A stretch of DNA of 27,899 nucleotides. Source: a virus. Under the pieces are notes generated by a model. That model was not told the origin of the DNA. It was given only the letters and a program-made list of their open reading frames with translations, and did not search any database. The stretch is from positions 1 to 27,899 of the IMG/VR virus record IMGVR_UViG_3300025108_006086. The stretch is one strand, 5' to 3'. Shown piece by piece: positions 11,639-20,525 of the stretch. How positions within the stretch are numbered: position 1 is the first letter of the stretch; each line of letters starts with the position of its first letter. The position numbers and the translations under genes were made by a program.

Positions 11639-12799
11639 CTAATTTTTAACTAATTCTTCCATTATCTCTATTATTTCTGGATTTACATCCCTAAATGATA
11701 ACTCTGATTCTGTATCTAATACCTTCATCGCTTTCAGAAAACGTTTGACATCTGACGGACTTTCTCGGTAGTCCATCTCTAATATTTTATTAAATCTAGG
11801 ATGAACTGCTTTCCATTTTTGTCTATATTCTTTTGGAATTAAATTCAAAGATAGATGTTTTGGTCCTTGTAATACAGTAAAGGCATGGTCGTGGGGAGAA
11901 ATATTCAGGCTATGACGATATTGAAGTAGTGGCTCTATTTGATTACAATTTAAAATACTTACAGTAGTATGTACTGATACTTTGTATAGTTTTGTCATTT
12001 CTCTCATATTAGCATCTATAATTTCCCAAGGAACTTTCATTCTAGTTACAGTTGCTAAATCTCCCACTGCGTCAAGTGACACATCAATCTCAACACATTT
12101 AAATCCGTCAAACAATTCTTTAGGAGGTAATATACTTCCATTAGTAATAAGTGATATTTTAATATCTTTCCAATGTTCTTGTTTCTTTAATAGATTAATA
12201 AACCAAGGAAGATTTTTAGAATATAATGGTTCACCTCCAACTAACTTAACTTCTTTTAAATCAGATAAATCTGAGTTAGAAAGAACTCGTTTTATGTTAT
12301 TCGTATATTCTCTACTTCCTTTTGTTTTTATATAATTTACGGAATCTTCATCTGTTTCCATCAATTCTTTCATATCTTTTAATACTAGTGACGAATTCCA
12401 CTTAGAACTTTGTCTAGGTCCACATATTCTACACATCATATTACAAGTAAAATCTAACGCAAGTTCTAAATGTTGTATTTTATTAGTATCTGACGATATT
12501 GTTTTATTCCAATACTGCCTTAATGAAGGAATATTATTTACTTCTTCTCTAATACAATATTCACAATGAGGATTAGGACTAACAAAATTATTCCACTCAT
12601 AACTATCTACAACATCATCTAATGAACTGATATTGAATATACTAGAATCCACCTGCCAATATTTCCAATTAGGTCCTAAATTCTTAAAATAACAGCAAGG
12701 TTTAATATGTCCTTCAGGACTTATATGCACTGAGCCTTTTAAAGAATTACAGGACATATCTGGTATATCTTTAGAAAGTAGATTTTCTAACTCAATCAT
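11639..12799 (-). CDS. Radical SAM protein, twitch/SPASM-like
   Basis: 386 aa from the ATG at 12799, with AAGGAAAAG upstream; a longer frame would run into the epimerase. The core has LDFTCNMMCRICGPRQSS, giving the CxxxCxxC ligands of the radical [4Fe-4S] cluster, then KLVGGEPLYSKN (the GGEP motif that contacts SAM), SLITNGS and VSLDAVGD. An N-terminal part (MSCNSLKGSVHISPEGHIKPCCYF and CEYCIREE) carries a separate set of cysteines as in twitch/SPASM-type auxiliary-cluster enzymes. Such enzymes are frequent in marine T4-like phages near glycan genes. Substrate unknown. Electrons for SAM cleavage could come from the phage 7Fe ferredoxin. One base separates it from the epimerase stop. Confidence 0.9.
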   Translation of the reverse strand: MIELENLLSKDIPDMSCNSLKGSVHISPEGHIKPCCYFKNLGPNWKYWQVDSSIFNISSLDDVVDSYEWNNFVSPNPHCEYCIREEVNNIPSLRQYWNKTISSDTNKIQHLELALDFTCNMMCRICGPRQSSKWNSSLVLKDMKELMETDEDSVNYIKTKGSREYTNNIKRVLSNSDLSDLKEVKLVGGEPLYSKNLPWFINLLKKQEHWKDIKISLITNGSILPPKELFDGFKCVEIDVSLDAVGDLATVTRMKVPWEIIDANMREMTKLYKVSVHTTVSILNCNQIEPLLQYRHSLNISPHDHAFTVLQGPKHLSLNLIPKEYRQKWKAVHPRFNKILEMDYRESPSDVKRFLKAMKVLDTESELSFRDVNPEIIEIMEELVKN

Positions 12800-12800
12800 C

Positions 12801-13706
12801 TTACTTTTCCTTGAATATCTTTTCAAACATAGCATTTAGTCCAGGAACTATTAAAGTCTCTGGAGACCAGTGTAATAAATTCTTAGTCTTGCTAATATCT
12901 GCTAATGTCTCCGGTGCATAACCTTTTGGTTTATCTATATTAATTGCTTCTAAATCTGGTCTATGTTGCTTCAATATATCAACAACTGCATTGACTGATA
13001 TATTGTTTCCAGTGCCTACATTGAACGTATCGTTTTTAACTTTGCTTTCTATACTGGCAACACACGCTCTCGCAACATCAGACACGTGAATGTAATCTCT
13101 TTTGAATTCACCATCACCGTGAATAGTTACCGGTTGACCATCTTTTATCATTTGAGCAAACTTTCCAAACAATAAAGAAGTTGGTTGATTTTCAGAGTAT
13201 ACTGTAAAGAACCGTAAGATGTTATAGTTCAAATCAAACATAATCTTATATTGTTTACATAGATGTTCGCCAAACAACTTTGACATTGCATAATAGTTAA
13301 GTGGGTCTGGCTTATGATTAGGCTTATTAGGAGCAGTGTTATTGCCATAAACAGAACTAGAACCAGCATACACAAACTTTCTAATACCCACAGCACTTGC
13401 GGCCGTTAAGATGTTTCTTGTACCAGTTACATTCGCATCAAAGTACGCATCTGGATTAATAAAACTCTCTGGTATTCTGGCTTTGGCTGCCAGGTGAATA
13501 ACATAATCTTGTCCAGCACAAGCCATTACACATCTTGCAGGACTCGACAAATCACCTTGAATATATTTCACATGGTCTAGACCAATTGGTTTTTCTTGTT
13601 TATCCAAGATAGTTATTTCGTAGCCTTTTTTATATAACTGTTCTACTAACTCAGTTCCTATAAAACCTGCTCCGCCAGTAACTAATACTTTACCTTTAGT
13701 TTCCAT
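12801..13706 (-). CDS. NAD-dependent epimerase/dehydratase (nucleotide-sugar, extended SDR)
   Basis: 301 aa. VLVTGGAGFIGTELV is the GxxGxxG NAD-binding loop. VIHLAAKA, YAGSSSVYG and the catalytic YYAMSK (Y-x-x-x-K) follow in the expected order, then RFFTVYSENQP, the GDGEFKRDYIHVSDVA substrate loop and FNVGTGNNISV. Closest in type to UDP-glucose/UDP-galacturonate 4-epimerases, about 30 aa shorter than typical. It would change a sugar nucleotide in the cytoplasm for glycan synthesis. Its ATG follows the yggX stop directly (TAAATG) and its stop is 1 nt before the radical SAM ATG, so yggX - epimerase - radical SAM are co-transcribed. Confidence 0.93.
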   Translation of the reverse strand: METKGKVLVTGGAGFIGTELVEQLYKKGYEITILDKQEKPIGLDHVKYIQGDLSSPARCVMACAGQDYVIHLAAKARIPESFINPDAYFDANVTGTRNILTAASAVGIRKFVYAGSSSVYGNNTAPNKPNHKPDPLNYYAMSKLFGEHLCKQYKIMFDLNYNILRFFTVYSENQPTSLLFGKFAQMIKDGQPVTIHGDGEFKRDYIHVSDVARACVASIESKVKNDTFNVGTGNNISVNAVVDILKQHRPDLEAINIDKPKGYAPETLADISKTKNLLHWSPETLIVPGLNAMFEKIFKEK

Positions 13707-13967
13707 TTAAACAGGCGTAGGTGGGTCAAGTTTTTCACCGCCCTCAAAGAGAAATTCATCTCTTCGTTCAGCCAAGAATGTTCTAGCAGTTGAGTCCATC
13801 ATATTCAACTGATTTTCATTGATAAACATCGTCTGCATTTCAAGCCATTCATTCCAGGCCTGTGCTGATATTTCTTTTAAGATTCTTTCACCTGCTTCAC
13901 CAGGAAAAGGTGCAGATGCTAAAGCAGGCAATTCTTTGCCATATTTTGCACACATAACTGTACTCAT
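13707..13967 (-). CDS. yggX: Probable Fe(2+)-trafficking protein YggX
   Basis: 86 aa (E. coli YggX is 91). PGEAGERILKEISAQAWNEW, then QTMFINENQLNMMD, and EFLFEGGEK follow the YggX pattern closely (PGE.G.RI..EIS..AW..W...QTM.INE..LNMM, FLFEG). The single conserved Cys near the N-terminus is present (Cys6, MCAKYGKE). In enteric bacteria YggX protects iron-sulphur proteins from oxidants and has been linked to iron trafficking; its precise chemistry is debated. In this phage it has its own sigma70 promoter, with GGAG before the ATG, and leads into the epimerase gene. It sits directly after spoVR in a block rich in stress genes, which fits a job in iron/oxidative stress during infection. Confidence 0.9.
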   Translation of the reverse strand: MSTVMCAKYGKELPALASAPFPGEAGERILKEISAQAWNEWLEMQTMFINENQLNMMDSTARTFLAERRDEFLFEGGEKLDPPTPV

Positions 13968-13994
13968 TGGTTGTTCTCCATAATAGTTTAATTA

Positions 13995-14023
13995 ATTATA
14001 ACATATTTTGAACCAATATGCAA
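13995..14023 (-). promoter_or_regulatory. Sigma70 promoter for yggX and following genes
   Basis: Minus strand -35 TTGCAT (14023-14018), 17-bp spacer, -10 TATAAT (14000-13995), in the 64-nt gap after spoVR. Leader of about 20-25 nt with a GGAG site. Confidence 0.65.
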
Positions 14024-14031
14024 GAGTTAAT

Positions 14032-15558
14032 TTATATAAGTATTCCAGACCCAACTTTAGAATTAGAATGTTGCTGGCATTCAAATAAATCTAGTAATGT
14101 GTCATCGTGCATTGTGTATAGTTTTACTTTATAACCCCATAGTTTCTGTACATGAAATAATACTTGGTCTGCTGTTTTCTTGTCTAATCTTTTACCTTTG
14201 TAACTTTCGTGTAAAAGAGTCAAGTCACGTGAATGCATAATGTCTGCACTTGTTACCTGTATATCTGGTATCATTGCCGCTGTTTCATAACTAGAACTTA
14301 AATGCTTACGAATCTTTTTATATCCACGGCCATCGTGGATTGACGTAACTCTATAATCATCATAATGTACTTCATCGTGCAAGTTAAACATACCTTGGTC
14401 ACGAATAACTTTTGGTCCTAGAAACTGTAGAATGGCACTTTCATCTCTATAATTAGCAACGATATCTTTAATCGTAATGCGCCAATCAGTGTCTACTAGA
14501 TGCGGAAACCATTCTTTATCTTCTTCATCTGGCTCTGAGCATACTCTTTGAATATCTTTTAAAATAGCGAAGCCTAGTGCGTATGGATTGAAGCCACTGT
14601 AGTTGGGTGAGTCAAAAGATGGTTGATATAATACTGAACTATGTAATTTAAAAAATTCAATCATAGACCCATCATCTACTTTACCTTGGTCATACAACTT
14701 ATTAAAGATGTAGTGATGTGTGAAACTTGCAAAACCTTCATTCATTACTTTTGTTTGATACTGAGGATAAAAATACTGTGCAATTCTTCTAACAATTCTA
14801 CATATCTCACGTTGCCAAGGAGTCAATACTGGAGAATGCTTTTCTAAAAAGTATAATAAATTTTCTTCTGGTTCTGACGGCCAGTTCTTTTCCTCTAATT
14901 TTTGCTTTTCTTTTTCTTCTGGTAGAGTTCGCCATAAATCGTTTACTTGTGATTGAAGATATTCACTTCTTGCTCGTTGCTGTTCTGCTTCTTCACGGGC
15001 AGATATCTTATTAGGTCTTTTATACTTATTGATACTCTGATATTGAATAGCATGACAGGCATCTAGTGTTTCTTCAACAATTTCACTTCCGTACTTTTCT
15101 TCGCACTCTCTTATGTATCGTTTGGCAAATAATAAGTAATCTACTATAGCATCTGGTGATGTCCATTGCTTGAATAGATAATTGTTCTTAAAGAAGTGGT
15201 TGTGTCCGAAAGCGGCGTGAGCAATTACTAATGCCTGTGTTGTCATAGAGTTTTCTTCCATCAGATAATTGATGCAAGGATTAGAGTTAATAACTAACTC
15301 ATATGCTAATCCCATTTGACCAGCACTATACTGTTTATGATTTGAAATAAAACTTTTACCGAAACTCCAGTGATTATACATTAACGGCATACCAACACTT
15401 GAGTATGCATCTAACATTTGCTCTACTGTAATAATTTCAATCTGATTGGGAAAGCAATCAAGGCCCATATCATTTATTGCGATTTCTTCACACGCATCCA
15501 TCATACGATATAATTTATCTGAATTCCAACTAGAACCTGTATATATTAAATTACTCAT
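14032..15558 (-). CDS. spoVR: SpoVR family protein (YcgB-like)
   Basis: 508 aa, the usual family size. Diagnostic stretches include NHWSFGKSF near residue 65, GQMGLAYELVINSNPCINYLMEEN, AHAAFGHNHFFKNN, TKVMNEGFASFTHHY and NPYALGFAIL. The His-rich AHAAFGHNHFF and NEGFASFTHH look like metal-ligand clusters, though the family has no settled activity. SpoVR-type proteins accompany PrkA and DUF444 proteins in many bacteria and relate to stationary phase or sporulation. Its ATG overlaps the DUF444 stop (ATGA), so it is coupled to it. No frameshifts or missing blocks are visible, so the protein should be functional. Confidence 0.96.
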   Translation of the reverse strand: MSNLIYTGSSWNSDKLYRMMDACEEIAINDMGLDCFPNQIEIITVEQMLDAYSSVGMPLMYNHWSFGKSFISNHKQYSAGQMGLAYELVINSNPCINYLMEENSMTTQALVIAHAAFGHNHFFKNNYLFKQWTSPDAIVDYLLFAKRYIRECEEKYGSEIVEETLDACHAIQYQSINKYKRPNKISAREEAEQQRARSEYLQSQVNDLWRTLPEEKEKQKLEEKNWPSEPEENLLYFLEKHSPVLTPWQREICRIVRRIAQYFYPQYQTKVMNEGFASFTHHYIFNKLYDQGKVDDGSMIEFFKLHSSVLYQPSFDSPNYSGFNPYALGFAILKDIQRVCSEPDEEDKEWFPHLVDTDWRITIKDIVANYRDESAILQFLGPKVIRDQGMFNLHDEVHYDDYRVTSIHDGRGYKKIRKHLSSSYETAAMIPDIQVTSADIMHSRDLTLLHESYKGKRLDKKTADQVLFHVQKLWGYKVKLYTMHDDTLLDLFECQQHSNSKVGSGILI

Positions 15559-16829
15559 TTTTTGCCTTGACTTTTAAATATTTCTCTAAACACAGGATAT
15601 ATATCAAGTGAATCTTCTATATGCTTGGTTATGATGTTTTTATGATTGGCTTCTAACATTACATACTCTTGTAGTAAGTTTCCTGTATTATAATATCCAT
15701 GTCGTTTTTGCCCTACTTGAATATAACTAAAGTATTGTGTTATTGGCAAAATATCTTTATCTATGATATTTAGAAGGTCTGCGTTATCATGCTCAAAGTT
15801 ATCTCCATCACTTGCTTGAGCGAAATATATGTTCCATTCGTTTGGAGAATATCTATCATTTATAACTTCTTTTGCAAGTTTAAATGCACTTGAAACCATT
15901 GTGCCACCATTATCTCTTTTATTGAAGAAATCTTCTTCAGAACATTCAGTTGCCAATATATGATGTCGTATGAACACGCATTCTACTTTTTTATACTTAC
16001 GAGATACGAATAGATTAAGTAACATAAAGAAACGTTTTGCTAAGTCTTTATGCTGTTCTGTCATACTTGCACTTACATCCATCACAAAGAATACGACTGC
16101 TTGTGAAATTGGTGCTGGTTTCTTGCTGAAATTGTTATATCGTAAATCTACTGGGTCTACAAATGAAATAGCATTTGCTCTAATACGCAACTTACTAATT
16201 TCTTCTTCAATCTCAACTCTACGTTCTTTGTCTTTACAGGTTTCTAATTCTGCTTCTAGTTCTTTAATCTTTTTTAGTTTTGGTGATTTTAAAGCAATTT
16301 TACGACCAATAGAATTGACCATACTTTTCTCTAAATTCATTTGTGCAGGATTACCATCGTTAGTGTAACCACTACGAGTGAGTTCGAATCTTTCTACTGC
16401 TTTGTTTTCTTTAGAAATCATGTGAGGTAGTTCTAGGTCTTCGAACAAGATATTGACAAATTCATCGTTGCTTAATGCAAAACCAAATTCGTCTTCGCCT
16501 ATGCCTTCATTACTTGCTTCACCTTCACCGCCCTGTCCTTGTCCGCTTTGTGGCTTCTGTATTAAATCTCCCTCAACAAATTCTTTGTTACCTGGAAGAA
16601 CAATATCACGTGAGCCTGATTGGGGATTATGATTGAACTGAGGTTCGTCAATGCCTTTTCGAGTGATTACAACATCCTGTGAATCGCTAGAACCTTTGAT
16701 ACTACGCTTACCGAGTGTATCGTGTATACTTCTTCGTATCTCTTGCTTAGTACGTTTAATAAATTTTTGTCTATTGTTAGAAGACTTTGAACCTGGGTTC
16801 TTTCTTCTGTCAATTATTGTATTTGCCAT
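15555..16829 (-). CDS. yeaH: DUF444 / YeaH family von Willebrand A-like protein
   Basis: 424 aa. It starts MANTIIDRRKNPGSKSSNNRQKFIKR, the basic YeaH-like start, continues through a glycine-rich low-complexity stretch (residues about 80-115), and has a C-terminal VWA-like domain with FVMDVSASMTEQHKD, the D-x-S-x-S MIDAS metal site. IRHHILATECSEEDFF, the GGTMVSSAFKLA segment and AQASDGDN complete the metal-binding set. E. coli YeaH works with the kinase YeaG in the nitrogen-starvation response. Here it is 12 nt after prkA, with AAGGAAGG before the ATG, and overlaps spoVR by 4 nt, keeping the natural order of the bacterial cassette. Confidence 0.96.
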   Translation of the reverse strand: MANTIIDRRKNPGSKSSNNRQKFIKRTKQEIRRSIHDTLGKRSIKGSSDSQDVVITRKGIDEPQFNHNPQSGSRDIVLPGNKEFVEGDLIQKPQSGQGQGGEGEASNEGIGEDEFGFALSNDEFVNILFEDLELPHMISKENKAVERFELTRSGYTNDGNPAQMNLEKSMVNSIGRKIALKSPKLKKIKELEAELETCKDKERRVEIEEEISKLRIRANAISFVDPVDLRYNNFSKKPAPISQAVVFFVMDVSASMTEQHKDLAKRFFMLLNLFVSRKYKKVECVFIRHHILATECSEEDFFNKRDNGGTMVSSAFKLAKEVINDRYSPNEWNIYFAQASDGDNFEHDNADLLNIIDKDILPITQYFSYIQVGQKRHGYYNTGNLLQEYVMLEANHKNIITKHIEDSLDIYPVFREIFKSQGKK

Positions 16830-16841
16830 GAAAGCCTTCCT

Positions 16842-18776
16842 TTAGTTAGACTTCTGTACCCGCATATACCATTCTACTAATCGTTTAACTTGACGGGATG
16901 TATAACCCTTTTCTATCATTCTGTCTATGAAGTCATCGTGTTTAGATTGGTCTTCTTTGGTTTTCTTACTACCAAATGAAATAACTGGAAGTAATTCTTC
17001 TGTTCCAGCAAACATCTTGTGTTCGATTACTTCTTTCATCTTTTCGTAAGAAGTCCAAGGAGGATTATTTCCTTCATATTTACTTCTTGCTCGTAATACC
17101 CAATTTACGACTTCATTACGGAAATCTTTTGGATTGGCAATACCTGCAGGTTTTTCTATTTTTTCTAATTCTTCATTGAGAACAGAACGGTCAAACAAAT
17201 TGCCTGTATCAGCGTCTTTATAATCAATATTCTGAATCCAATGGTCAGCATATTCTAAGTATCTATTGAATAAGTTTTGTCCATACTCATTATAACTCTC
17301 TAAATATGCTTTCTGAATTTCTTTGCCTACTTGTTCGCTATACTTCACACTTAAATGGTCTTTAATGAAACCTAGTAGTTCGTTTTCTGTATCTTCTGGA
17401 AACTGCTCACGTTTAATTGCTGTTTCTAACACATACATTAGATGAACTGGGTCTGCCGCAATTTCTTCTGGGTCAAAGTTGAATGTCTGTGAAAGAATTT
17501 TGAATGCGAAACGAGTACTCATTCCATTCATACCTTCATCAACACCCGCAACATCTTTATATTCTTGCATACTTTTTGCTTTAGGGTCTACATCGTGTAG
17601 ATTTTCACCATCATAAACTCTCATCTTGGCAGCCAAGTTTGAGTTCTTATGCTCTTTTAGACGTGAAAGGACTGAGAACTGTGACAACAAATCTAAAGTA
17701 TGAGGCGCACATTTACTACTGTCTAGGCCTGATGAATCTAACATCTTCTTATAGATAGATGTTTCTTCAGTGGCTCGTAAACAATATGGCACTTTAACAA
17801 TATATACTCTGTCTAAGAATGCTTCGTTGTTCTTGTTGTTTCTGAATGTTTCCCATTCACTTTCATTTGAGTGTGCAACTACGATACCATTAAATGGAAT
17901 TGCTGAAATACCTTCAGTTCCCATATAGTTACCTTCTTGTGTTGCAGTAAGTAGTGGATGCAAGACTTTAATTGGTGCCTTAAACATCTCTACGAATTCC
18001 ATAATACCTTGATTACCTCGACATAATGCACCAGAGAATGCGTATGAATCTGGGTCATTTTGTGAGAAGTATTCTAATTTACGAATATCAGTTTTACCAA
18101 CTAATGCTGAAATGTCCTGATTGTTATCATCACCTGGTTCAGTCTTCATAATACCGATTTGCTTCAACTTAGATGGGTACATTTTCACAACACTAAATTG
18201 TGAAATATCTCCTTCAAATTCTTCTAATCTCTTTACTGCCCACGGTGATAATAGACCTGTAAGATAACGAGGTGGAATACCAAATTCTTTTTCTGCATCT
18301 GTACCAAATTCTTTAGGGTCAAATAGTCCTAGTGGTGATTCAAATACTGGTGAAATTTCATCACCTGCTTTTAGCACATACATTGGGTGCTTTTGCATTA
18401 GTTCTTTTAGACGTTCTGCTAATGATGATTTACCACCACCAACTGGTCCTAAAAGATATAATACTTGTTTCTTTTCTTCAAGACCTTGTGCTGATTGTCT
18501 GAAGTAGGCAACTAATCTCTCAATTGCTTCTTCCATACCATAGAAATCTGAGAACGCAGGATAAACTTTAATTGTACGATTTAAAAAAACACGACTCAAT
18601 CTAGCATCGTTACTAGTATCAACTATATCAGGTTCTCCAATAGCCGATAATAGTCTTTCGGCCGCTGATGCGTATGCTAAAGAATCTTTCTTACACAATT
18701 TGAGATAATCAGTAAGTGACATCTCTTCGTGTTCTTTACTAGCATATGATTTTTCAAACTTTTTAATTAAACTCAT
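16842..18776 (-). CDS. prkA: PrkA-type serine protein kinase / AAA+ protein (YeaG-like)
   Basis: 644 aa from the ATG at 18776 (preceded by GAGGA; an ATG four codons earlier overlaps that site), the same length as E. coli YeaG. N-terminal AAA region: LLGPVGGGKSSLAERL Walker A near residue 105, PMYVLKAGDEISPVFESPL, GIPPRYLTG, ALCRGNQGIMEFVEMFKAP and GIVVAHSNESEWETF, all diagnostic for PrkA. The C-terminal domain (residues about 400-644) has the DUF-like kinase part ending VKRLVEWYMRVQKSN. PrkA phosphorylates unknown partners under carbon/nitrogen stress and sporulation conditions; ATPase or protease roles have also been proposed. Intact Walker motifs indicate an active protein. It starts the prkA - yeaH - spoVR run, and no clear promoter is seen in the 40-nt gap upstream. 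Confidence 0.97.
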   Translation of the reverse strand: MSLIKKFEKSYASKEHEEMSLTDYLKLCKKDSLAYASAAERLLSAIGEPDIVDTSNDARLSRVFLNRTIKVYPAFSDFYGMEEAIERLVAYFRQSAQGLEEKKQVLYLLGPVGGGKSSLAERLKELMQKHPMYVLKAGDEISPVFESPLGLFDPKEFGTDAEKEFGIPPRYLTGLLSPWAVKRLEEFEGDISQFSVVKMYPSKLKQIGIMKTEPGDDNNQDISALVGKTDIRKLEYFSQNDPDSYAFSGALCRGNQGIMEFVEMFKAPIKVLHPLLTATQEGNYMGTEGISAIPFNGIVVAHSNESEWETFRNNKNNEAFLDRVYIVKVPYCLRATEETSIYKKMLDSSGLDSSKCAPHTLDLLSQFSVLSRLKEHKNSNLAAKMRVYDGENLHDVDPKAKSMQEYKDVAGVDEGMNGMSTRFAFKILSQTFNFDPEEIAADPVHLMYVLETAIKREQFPEDTENELLGFIKDHLSVKYSEQVGKEIQKAYLESYNEYGQNLFNRYLEYADHWIQNIDYKDADTGNLFDRSVLNEELEKIEKPAGIANPKDFRNEVVNWVLRARSKYEGNNPPWTSYEKMKEVIEHKMFAGTEELLPVISFGSKKTKEDQSKHDDFIDRMIEKGYTSRQVKRLVEWYMRVQKSN

Positions 18777-18815
18777 CTTTTTCCTCATTGTTAATAATTT
18801 GTCTTACTACAGTAG

Positions 18816-19667
18816 TTAGGCTTTTAAATCTTCGTTTTTGGTGGAAGAAGTGTAGAACATCTTACTGATATTACCCTTAAATGTATAATGACCAACATGG
18901 TCTAATTTTACAAGTGGGTCTAACCAAATTTCTCCACCTAATGCCTGCCATCTACGGCAAAACGCATAGTCTTCACTTAAATATCTTTTTGTCTCTGGTT
19001 CATGCATACAATCAAAAAACAGATATGTCCACTTTGCGAATTCTTCTTCAAATCTTAAATCATTATTGAAATACAATTCAGGATAAGACTCTACCATTTT
19101 TTCTATAACACTTCGTTTAATTAACATAAATCCAGTTGCGGCATCTTTCAGCCTTACTAGCCCCTCATTTATATGTAGTGTTCGTGTATCTGTTTCTTCC
19201 TTATAATCCCAATCTGGATTTAAGGCATAATTTGCTCCAGTATCTTTAAGAATGCCAACATCTAAACCTTTTTCTGATGCGTCTTTGATAGATGACCAGT
19301 CTAATTCTTTTTTAGGATATGCACCAACGATTACATCTTTATCGTGTTGTAGCATATGTAATATATCTATAGCATCGAAATTTATATCTGCGTCAATAAA
19401 CATCATATGTGTTGCTTCTGGATTAGCCATAAAATATGCAACCATATGGCATCTTGCCCGTGATATCAAACTTTCATTCGCTGAAGTTGTTAATGTATAT
19501 GGAATATTATATTTTGTGAACATCATGTGACCTTTAGTCCATGACCTAAAATATGGTTCTGAAATTTGTCCAGCGTAACAGGGTGTACAATAATGGACAT
19601 GTGTTTTTTTGATGAAATCTAAGTCAATATCTTTTCTATATTCAGCCAACTTATCTACTATTGCCAT
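18816..19667 (-). CDS. Glycosyltransferase-like protein (GT-A fold)
   Basis: 283 aa. VHYCTPCYAGQISEPYF at the N-terminus, ISRARCHMVAYFMANPEATHMMFIDADINF with the D-x-D metal/sugar-nucleotide motif (DAD), DVIVGAYPKK, AATGFMLIKRSV, and SEDYAFCRRWQALGGEIWLDP (acceptor/catalytic ED segment) are the sequence of landmarks in phage and bacterial GT-A-fold glycosyltransferases related to GT2/GT8-like families. It probably transfers a sugar from a nucleotide donor. Target could be phage DNA, a virion protein or a host surface glycan; the window also has an epimerase. It is 3 nt behind the P-loop kinase stop and 39 nt ahead of prkA. Confidence 0.82.
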   Translation of the reverse strand: MAIVDKLAEYRKDIDLDFIKKTHVHYCTPCYAGQISEPYFRSWTKGHMMFTKYNIPYTLTTSANESLISRARCHMVAYFMANPEATHMMFIDADINFDAIDILHMLQHDKDVIVGAYPKKELDWSSIKDASEKGLDVGILKDTGANYALNPDWDYKEETDTRTLHINEGLVRLKDAATGFMLIKRSVIEKMVESYPELYFNNDLRFEEEFAKWTYLFFDCMHEPETKRYLSEDYAFCRRWQALGGEIWLDPLVKLDHVGHYTFKGNISKMFYTSSTKNEDLKA

Positions 19668-19670
19668 ATT

Positions 19671-20432
19671 TTACTCATTCTCGTCTGTTGTTGGAGTTAT
19701 AGTACTAGGTGTATCAGCGTTTTTTAAATCAGGTGATGGAGTTGCCTTGTTTCGTCTCTCATTTTCTATCCACTCTTTAGCATTACGGTTTGTAACTGGA
19801 GCATTCAGAAACGCTGTAACATACTTCTGAACTGTTTCAAAGTTTTTCTTTCTATCTGGGTCTGATAAGTCACCATTGTTGTCAACAACTTGAAACCTGA
19901 TTTCTCCGAATATTTGTTGATACTTCTTCATATTGTTCTGTGCATCATTCCACATCTTTGAAACTTCTTCTGGCTTTAGAGTTCTTTTTCTATTAAGGTT
20001 TCGTTCTTGTGCGACATCCAAACTTGTATTCACAAAAACCATCATACATTGATAACCCATTTGTGTTAGTTTTTCTTTGGCACCCACTATCTTACTAACA
20101 TCTCTTCCTGTTCCGTCAATAATAACACCTAATCTACCATTTAAGTACATTTGTTCTCTTTTAGCAGTTACTTCTTTTGCTCTGCCACGAATTTCTTGAC
20201 CTTTGTCAGAATAGACAACATCTGGGTCACCATAATCTAGTCCTTCTTTGCCCATCTTGTATTCGTATATATCGTCTGAATTAACGACTCTTAGGCCGCC
20301 GCCTTTTAAAATAGGTGAATTTACTATACGACTTTTGCCACTTCCTGGACCACCAGCCATAAACACTGCTTTAAAGATATGAGGGTCATCGACACCTTCT
20401 TCTACACTACTAATTATTTCATTTACTCTCAT
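19671..20432 (-). CDS. P-loop kinase, zeta-toxin-like
   Basis: 253 aa. VFMAGGPGSGKSRIV near residue 30 is a Walker A. NSDDIYEYKMGKEGLDY gives an Asp-Asp acceptor-binding stretch as in zeta toxins, GVIIDGTGRD supplies the second-strand Asp, and RNLNRKR is a basic lid segment. Zeta-like kinases phosphorylate UDP-N-acetylglucosamine or other small molecules; phage relatives may modify nucleotides or nucleic acids. The C-terminal 40 residues (KATPSPDLKNADTPSTITPT...) are a disordered tail. No antitoxin (epsilon-like) gene is adjacent, so an addiction module is unlikely. Expression seems dual: a sigma70 promoter at 20497-20525 and a late element at 20461-20468. Confidence 0.78.
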   Translation of the reverse strand: MRVNEIISSVEEGVDDPHIFKAVFMAGGPGSGKSRIVNSPILKGGGLRVVNSDDIYEYKMGKEGLDYGDPDVVYSDKGQEIRGRAKEVTAKREQMYLNGRLGVIIDGTGRDVSKIVGAKEKLTQMGYQCMMVFVNTSLDVAQERNLNRKRTLKPEEVSKMWNDAQNNMKKYQQIFGEIRFQVVDNNGDLSDPDRKKNFETVQKYVTAFLNAPVTNRNAKEWIENERRNKATPSPDLKNADTPSTITPTTDENE

Positions 20433-20460
20433 AATATATTTCCAAAACTATCACTTTGTA

Positions 20461-20468
20461 GTATTTAT
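20461..20468 (-). promoter_or_regulatory. T4-type late promoter element for the P-loop kinase gene
   Basis: Minus strand ATAAATAC, 28 nt upstream of the ATG at 20432, downstream of a sigma70 promoter. Confidence 0.6.
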
Positions 20469-20496
20469 CTTAAAGTTTGTGATTATCTTACTGAAT

Positions 20497-20525
20497 AGTA
20501 TAACATTAATACAACGGACTGTCAA
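20497..20525 (-). promoter_or_regulatory. Near-consensus sigma70 promoter for the P-loop kinase gene
   Basis: Minus strand -35 TTGACA (20525-20520), 17-bp spacer, -10 TATACT (20502-20497). The -35 lies within the last codons of the 585-aa gene. Confidence 0.7.

Noticed and set aside
12800-12835. Longer start for the radical SAM gene overlapping the epimerase end
   Set aside because: ATG at 12799 has AAGGAAAAG in front and abuts the epimerase stop, the usual spacing in this genome.
19671-20432. Toxin-antitoxin module from the zeta-like kinase
   Set aside because: No epsilon-like or other small antitoxin gene is adjacent; the neighbours are a glycosyltransferase and a 585-aa protein.
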